Assembly: GCA_036924285.1 (NCBI GenBank) | Contig: JAYKYS010000010.1 | Coordinates: 372,001 to 436,000 of the forward strand | From: Asterella californica | Taxonomy: Eukaryota; Streptophyta; Marchantiopsida; Marchantiales; Aytoniaceae | Direction of reading: 5' to 3' | DNA: 64,000 nucleotides | Part shown: in pieces, positions 57,311 to 64,000 of the stretch | How the letters are laid out: every line of letters starts with the position of its first letter | Numbering within the stretch: position 1 is the stretch's first letter | Translations under genes and position numbers: made by a program | The notes under the pieces: model-generated | The model's input: the letters and a program-made list of their open reading frames with translations, nothing else | The model's database searches: none | Told to the model about the DNA's origin: nothing

Positions 57311-59123
57311 CTAACTTCCAAGAGGTATGTACATTGCTTGAATTAACCATGGTGTAAATGAAAATAATGAAAAATCAGCAAGAAAGTCAATATTTTGTAT
57401 AAGATAACTGATATATAACTCATGATCTCCAATTTGAGATAAAACATTCTTTTTTATCCCGATGGGTTGAATGGCTCTGTCATCTATCATTTTCAAAACG
57501 AGTTGAAGTCATCTCTGATGTAGATAAGTCTAATAAGAGCATCGTGTCATTAGACATGAAGTTAACTACAGAATTATAGTTGATATTGCAGTTGGATATC
57601 AAGACATCATGCACGTTCACCAGAAGAACGTGATCGTGAGATCTGGTGTAGTAAAGTGCAGCTTCACGTGAATAGCAACTCAATGAGTTGTCATTAGAAG
57701 TGATATTAACTTTTTCTTTTTATGTATCAACAAGAAAGTAGAGACCTTAGTCTTGTAGAGATAAAGACTTGTGTAGTAATTCCGCTTCAATAAAAGCGAA
57801 TTTATAATATTTATTACAGAACTCCAAACCTTTTCACGAGGTCCGTAGGGGGACGAGACCCGTAAGGGCAATTCTGATGATTCATGTAAAAGGTGTGAAA
57901 TTCTTATTGTTTGTTAACTTTACAGGTTGCGCTGGTGTCCTGCATTACGTATATACTTTTAGATTTAGTAGATAGGAAAAGATGGCTTAATTCTGAGGCG
58001 GCGTTTTTTTCTTTGAATAAAGAAAAAAATGCCGCATACTGCTAAACTATTTAGCACTTTCCCCTCGGTGCAGATTCCCTTTCAATGTAGTGTAAGTGGA
58101 GCCAAAGCCTCATACGAAGATACAGTCAAGTTGCAATTGCGATAATGGTGAGGAATACTACTTTCATCTGGAGCTGCCGTAACTTGGGCTCATCATGCTA
58201 TACTCGCAGGTTTAAAACAACAAGCAGTTTACGTACAACAGCGACTTTATTGTTTAAGAACGTTCTCATGGTGGCCCTGCATGTAAGAGAAATATCCTAT
58301 AATAATTTGAAAGATGTTAATCTTAGAATTGGCTATCATTCATCAAATCAGATTGAAAAACAAAGCTTTTAATTGATTGTCTGACTAATGTATATAACAC
58401 AAGTATCGTTATGTGATACATATTCTTGTTAGGACTTCTAGAACTCTAGACTTCATTTGATAAAGTATCAAGTTCATCATTTGATGAAATAGAAGAAGTC
58501 AGAGGTCGAGAGATTGATGGAGAGTATGATGTCATAAGTTAAGAACCATATTTTATAGTATGAGAGATAGTGAGGACATCCTCTTATTCCAACTGTAGTA
58601 TCTGAGTTGAAGAGTCTTCCACACCTACAAAACATATATTATCTTATGGAGGTAGAAACTGTTGAAATGATGGAGTCCTAAGTGTTTGTTATGACTGAAT
58701 ATTAGACATGACAGCCAACATATAAGAGCAAAAAGATTGCCACATAAGAAAGTTGTGATTTCTTGACAAATAGAACATCGTTATGATCTAGTAGGACAAT
58801 CTCGAGATATATGATTCTGATCACAATGATAACAACCACGAAAATCACCTCATCCTCGTCCTTGATCCCTATGAGGGTGGATCTTGAAGATGTTAGTTAA
58901 ACCACTTAACTTGTTGTGGTGATGGGTATTGACCTTGTTGTTGAGCAACTTCCATTACTATTTTTTCTCTTTGTGAAGGATTATTATTCTGTTGATTTCT
59001 CTGTAACATCCTGCAATCTTCAATGACATGGCCAGTTCTTTTGCAGTATGTAAAAAAGTTTGTAAGTGTAACTAGACACATAAGGTTGGTATGACTTTCA
59101 ATTCCATACTTGGTACTAACCAC
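57311..59123 (-). mobile_element. Decayed LTR-retroelement gag/protease remnant (Ty3-like)
   Basis: Reading leftward on the minus strand: a gag-type zinc knuckle with one ligand changed (TYCKRTGHVIEDC, 59051-59013), followed by a Q/N-rich linker. A second CCHC-like knuckle (CYHC...H...C, 58834-58796) is one residue short. Then a protease-like stretch in two shifted frames (57683-57311) with PIGIKKNVLSQIG. Gag then protease is the order expected in Ty3/gypsy elements. Frames are broken by stops and shifts, the protease active-site triad is not recognisable, and no reverse transcriptase or LTRs were found. Confidence 0.42.
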
Positions 59124-62100
59124 ATTAGTATTTCTGATTAGATGAGGAGCAACCTGAGGTTGTTGTTGAGAATACTATTAAAAATATCATGTGTATTAGA
59201 TTTGGACTAGGAGTACCCATCATTTCTTATGTACTTGGCATACCAACCATTCTGATGATATTAGATAATGGATTAAATCCCACAGGAGTCGATATCATCA
59301 TCGATGCATTCTAATCATAAGCTGGAAGTGGTACTTGATATCATGAAGTGGGTTGCATATGGTGTACTAAGAAGTACTGATGGATCCGTGCATGATTGTT
59401 GATCATCATTTGACTCATTTGTTGAGCAAATGGTTTAAGAATCTATAGTTGGTTGAGATGTATGGAACATTCACACTTTGTTTTCTGACTCCTCATCTCG
59501 CATACACTCTCAGAAGAAGTTCGTTGCGTAATGAAAAAACATGACCCTCGATCATTCTTTTCAGATTCTGCCAGCAAGTCTTCTCACAACTCTCTTCTTA
59601 AGTTCGAAAAGAAGAAAGAACATGCTGCTATGGGTCAGACAGAAGAGATCCGTAAAGGACCCTCACGTCTTCTTGCGCATTCTGCTAGTCTTTCCAATCT
59701 TCTAGTCTCTCTAGGAAGATGTGGATTTGAGAAGTTAAGAAGATTGGGAGGCACAAGCCTGATTCTCAATTTCTTGCTTCTCGAAACAACAATCAACTCT
59801 CAAGTTCACTCTGGATTCGTATCAAGCTTCTCTCAACACAAATTCCAATCCAATCCAATCACTTGATATGAATTACAAACATTCGTCTTCCGAAGATGTT
59901 CAAACATTCAAACATATCTTCTAACTCACTGACAGAAGTTCAACCTTCGGCATTATCATATACTTGATCCAAAGTAGTACACTTGTTAAACGTGACATGT
60001 TCATATGCAGGTCTTGGTATTGCTTTCATAAACTATTGAAGCAACGTAATATTTGCTATTTTATCATTGAGTTGCACAACATAAATCTTGTAAAGATGGA
60101 TGAATCTCTTCATAGACTCGTTTGTATCTTTGTAGAGGAAAACTGATGTACCTAAAAGAGTGCACTTCCAACAGTTTTTGATATAATTATTTTAGGCATA
60201 ACTTTACCGCTCAAGTTATGTTCTCGTCTGTCCTTGTGATCTTACATGTTGTGACTTACAGCCAAGAATGAGATCTTATAATCTTTATCCTCATCTAACC
60301 AATATGGATTTAAATCAACTTCCACCAATGAACTTTAACACTGAGTGCGAAAGACATATTTGTCGACCCAAAGCTATGTATCAAGTCCTAGACTGAGGAA
60401 CTTCGGAGAGAAATACTACCGAAAAATTATGTCATCACATACTCTGTTTGTTGTACCCATGATCATCCAATATTTCAATGTAGTTATCTTGACTTTTTAC
60501 TAAGAGAAAGAAGTGCTTAGATCGACAAGAAGCCCGAGAAGAATTATAAGACACTAGCCACTTCGATGTGCATCAATCGCTAATCACAGCCAGACGGTGC
60601 ACCCCTTCTCCAAGAAAAAGCTCTCGCTACAATAGCGCTCGGGATAAAAAGTTTCAGAAATTGAAAATTATCTGAAGATAATAAATTGAACCAGTTTTTT
60701 CAGTCATTTATTAATCTTTCCAATTTTCTTAACATGTAACTTGTCTTCTTGTAAAATTTCAACCTACAAAATATCCGGCTGAACATTATTTCAAACCGAG
60801 TTTTCAAATTCCAACTGGTTGAGAATATAAAGAATGTCGGTTAGTCCCGAGCGCTGGTCGGAGATAAAGCTATTCACCGGAGAGCATAAGTATATGTGCT
60901 AAAGCATTTAAATGAATCAAAACCGCTAGTGTTACAACATGTACAGCAGAAGTTGTGGTCCTAGTCTTGTAACCCTGCAAATACAAATGACATAACTATT
61001 GATGGCATGGTAGGTTAGACAGTAGTTGTGTATTTGTGTCAACCTTCAATCCTTTTGATGTGCTTGAAAACTTCTCGTTCCTTGTCACATATACTGTATG
61101 AACAAGAGCTTCCGCTAGACTTACTTGATCCATGTCATGGTTCTCTTGCTGAAGAGAATACAACGTTCTCGTTCGTGGAATATGAGGAGTATTGACGTCT
61201 TGAGCGTGTGAATTGGTCTTCAAGCGATAATAGCACCAGAATAAATCAATTTTGTCATTCTAGGTCCTAAGGACCCGAGATTGATACACAAAGTTAACTA
61301 GTTAACTAGTTGATTTGCAACATCCAAAGTACATGCTTGTCACATAGAACACTTATATCAACATTATAATCTCAAATCATCCAATCACATTCATCAAATA
61401 CTGAAACATACATAATACATGATCATTGTTACTTCATTGTAGCGAACCAAACACAAATCATATAGATAGTCAACATAAGGTCATCTACCTAATTCCACTG
61501 ACAGTCATCTCTAAGCGCCGACTTGCGTTCGAGCGCATGAGCTTATAGAGACTATTTAGATCCCAAACATATTCTCAGTCCATCTCTCCTAACCTTGTTT
61601 ATTTTCGGTCCATATCATTCGTCAAAATCATGCTAAAATACTTCTTCGTCTAATGGACCTTATGTGTTTCGTTCATCTTGCTTTTAAAGCGGATCTCTTC
61701 GTCTTCCCGTCGTTCAACGTGAGGAACGCTCATCATTCTATTAAGACATGTTAACGCTTTAAGCCGTAACATTTGTTTTTAATACCTGGTCCTTTTTAAA
61801 AAGAGCCCAGGTAATCGATTGGATAACTTTGCGTTCTTGGATATCTTCAGAGACGTTTTGACGTCTTCGGACTGATAGTGATAAAATACCATTTACCGTA
61901 ATTTCTCACACAACACGCAAAGGAGTCCACCAGTTACCGGGATTGTTTACAGTACCGGGCCATTTATAGTGCTCCGCTGGAGATGCTCTGAGCCTCAGTA
62001 CAGCTACTGTACACGGAAAGACGCGATGGTAAGAGCGGGCGAGAGACGAGACAAGGAAGGATGGTAGTTTTGCAACCGAAAGTCCTACAGGTGATAAAGA

Positions 62101-62262
62101 AGCAAGCGTCGTATGGGCCCAATGCAGAGTGAGATGTTTTGAATATGGTAACGGCGCCCATACGTCGAGACGAATGCACGCACGCGACGAGCATTTCCTC
62201 GAGAATACGCTCGAAGCGTCAGGAAGGAAGTTACGGATCTGGTATGTTATAGGGTTCAGACG
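59124..62262. other. Interval without a recognised gene
   Basis: An open frame of 111 codons at 59531-59866 (+) shows no motif. An 11-bp inverted repeat (AGCGCTCGGGA, 60634-60644 and 60845-60855) encloses about 200 bp and may mark a small MITE. The last few hundred bases become GC-richer towards the NudC promoter. Confidence 0.35.
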
Positions 62263-62274
62263 TTAGGGTTAGGG
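62263..62274 (+). promoter_or_regulatory. Telo-box-like motif upstream of the NudC gene
   Basis: TTAGGGTTAGGG about 190 bp before the start codon. Telo-boxes are common in plant promoters of growth and translation-related genes. Role here is inferred from motif and place only. Confidence 0.4.
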
Positions 62275-62461
62275 TAAACCGCGGATATTGATTCACGAAA
62301 CTGTTAATTATTCTCCGGATTTGCAAGTGCAGAGCGAGGGAAGAAAGTGCTGTCGATAACAAAGTGCTCTAATTGGAACGATAACTGACAGGAGGTAGAT
62401 TTCAACGAAGTAGAAATTGTAACCTCGAAGAGGAATTTGCAAGGAGGAGGTAGAATTCGGA

Positions 62462-62963
62462 ATGGCTGTAATCTCGGAATATGAGGAGGAACCAGAAGTG
62501 AAGGCTTCCCCTCCGCCCGCCCCACCGGTTTCTGTGAAAGCAGCTGCTTCGGAGGTTCCTGGAACTTCAAGCAGTGCAGGGAAGTATGATGACGCGCTTG
62601 GGCATCTGCTGCACCAGCACAAGGGTCAGCCTTTTGAGTTATTAAAATCGGTGGTTGAATTCTTGGCAAGGAAGACGGATGCTCTTCTTTCACAAGGTCT
62701 TGAAAGTCGGCTGCAGGAAATCGTATCTTCGGTCAAAGCTGAGAGAACTAAGAAACAGGAACCTGCGCCTGTCACAACGGCAGTACTACCGCAGGTAGAG
62801 AACAAGACGGAAGCAGCTAAACAGCCTATACCAACTGAAGAAAAAGCAGCCCCAGCTGAGCAGAATGGAGCTAAGCAGACCACGAAAGCTGAGGAGAAGT
62901 CTGATCCACCCACAAGTGCAGAACCTATGGAAGAGGATGAGGACTCCAAATCGAAAGGCATTG
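62462..62963 (+). CDS. BOB1: NudC-domain protein (BOBBER-like), first exon; gene continues past the window
   Basis: Exon 1 encodes 167 residues plus one base and ends at a GT donor (ATTG|GTACGT, 62964). Residues 41-75 (YDDALGHLLHQHKGQPFELL..VVEFLARKTD) are the NudC N-terminal helical domain. From about 97 to 165 there is a K/E/P-rich linker typical of plant BOBBER proteins, ahead of the CS/p23 domain expected in later exons beyond 64000. Family members are HSP90-type co-chaperones; Arabidopsis BOBBER1 is needed for development and thermotolerance. The ATG follows a purine-rich leader (GGAGGAGGTAG). From 62964 to the window end (at least 1,037 bp) is intron 1, in which I see no further exon. 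Confidence 0.92.
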
Positions 62964-64000
62964 GTACGTTGGCGGAAATTTCTGGTTCGTGTTAACTGAA
63001 TTCACATTGATCACTGCGAAATGCTAAATGTGAGGTGGTTGTTTCCGTCGGATCTATGAACCCGCAAGTCATATAAACCCCGCTGTCACCCGGCAGTGAA
63101 AGGCTTGTGATTGATTGTTTATGTTATTAGAGATATGCGGTTCGATAATCTTACTCATGTTAATAACCGTAAGCGCTCGACACACGTGAGATGTTTTGCG
63201 GCGGGATTGTGCCTTTAGTGGTGTTTTGCGGCGGGGTTCGCTAGTTTTACACGAAGGATGGCAGGAAAACGTGGAAGGTGTTAGATATCTCACAGAATTT
63301 AACCTGATCGCCAGGGAGTATGTGTTACTGACTGAAAAGGATCTTGCGTGTTTGATTTCAATGTTGTGGAGACTCTTACGAGCTGGATCCCGTTGTCAGG
63401 GTGTCGTGGATATATGTGGTTCTATATGTTGATCAAGTTTGTTCTGTTCGGGTCGAAGATACCTTGGTTTGGTTCCTAGAAATGTGAATATGTGGCGTTA
63501 TCAAGACGGGGGAAGAGCTCTACCTGCGAACTTTCCTGATTCGCCTTTCTCTGAAGTTTTTGTTTACAGTGTTTCGGCTTGGAGTTTCAGGGGTTGCTGC
63601 AGCCAAATTTCCCCGATCTTTCATGCTTGCCAGTACAGACGGAGTGCGAACGATGGGTGACGATGGTCATCTTTTGTCTCTGATAGTTCGTGCGAGAGTT
63701 CTGGTCTAGAACTATCTATCTATCGTTGGACCATAGAGCTCGTGATTTAGGCTTGCCAAGGCCGAAGAGTTCGCCTTGACCTAAGGCTTGGACTTAGTCT
63801 GTTACCAACTTCGAATATCGTTAGGGAACCTTGTAATGTTTAAAGCTTCTTGCTTGAACCTTAGGGCAAGGCAACATCAGTTCGCGCTCGCAACAGGAGC
63901 ATTGTGTGCATTTTATATTGGTGGATGGACTACAAACAGGCGTTTGACATGCAGGCTAGTTTTGCTCGAATTATCGCCGTGCGGAGCAGTTGAAGCGAGC
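62964..64000 (+). other. Intron 1 of the NudC gene (incomplete)
   Basis: No acceptor followed by CS-domain text was found before the window ends. Short open frames here have no protein-like pattern. Confidence 0.6.

Overview
The window looks like nuclear DNA of a land plant, most likely a non-seed plant such as a bryophyte, lycophyte or fern. It is AT-rich, the genes are split into many short exons by GT-AG introns (with at least two GC-AG introns), and the recognisable proteins are plant-type: a TIC32-like dehydrogenase, a BOBBER/NudC protein, a proteasome assembly chaperone and a plant-specific protein of unknown function. A probable RIB43A flagellar-ribbon gene would fit a plant with swimming sperm. 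The species is not identified.

Layout. 1.2-4.0 kb (+): an intact eight-exon short-chain dehydrogenase gene. 4-16.4 kb: gene-poor, with tRNA-derived SINE-like copies, degenerate repeats and a cloverleaf-like hairpin. 16.6-17.2 kb (-): a conserved plant gene of unknown function. 18.36-28.06 kb: a complete Mutator-like element (MULE). 28-37 kb: repeats, a Harbinger-type MITE and a broken Myb/SANT-like gene. 37.3-40.4 kb (-): a probable RIB43A-like gene with a MITE in one intron. 41.8-43.9 kb: unassigned possible exons, then a block of about 0.85 kb that recurs at 51 kb. 44-50 kb: nothing recognised. 53.26-54.86 kb (-): PSMG3 in seven exons. 55.5-59.2 kb (-): decayed retroelement. 62.46 kb to the end (+): the first exon of a NudC/BOBBER gene, which runs out of the window.

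The most interesting region is the MULE. It is 9,695 bp long, with 135-bp terminal inverted repeats (about 96% identical) and a perfect 10-bp target duplication. Besides an intact 858-residue MURA transposase, with DDE residues, SWIM finger and zinc knuckle all visible, it carries two more intact genes. One is an RPA70-C-like OB-fold protein transcribed inward from the opposite end, the position mudrB holds in maize MuDR. The other is a seven-exon, 639-residue gene that joins an RG-rich head and an unrecognised domain to a coiled coil and an FCP1-type phosphatase domain. Two arrays, about two dozen units in all, of a short palindrome (GGCGAAACA...TGTTTCGCC) sit after the RPA-like gene and inside intron 1 of the phosphatase gene. 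Open frames and near-identical ends suggest a young and perhaps still mobile element.

Exon structures were built by hand from reading frame, splice signals and phase. Functions rest on motif recognition, not on database searches.
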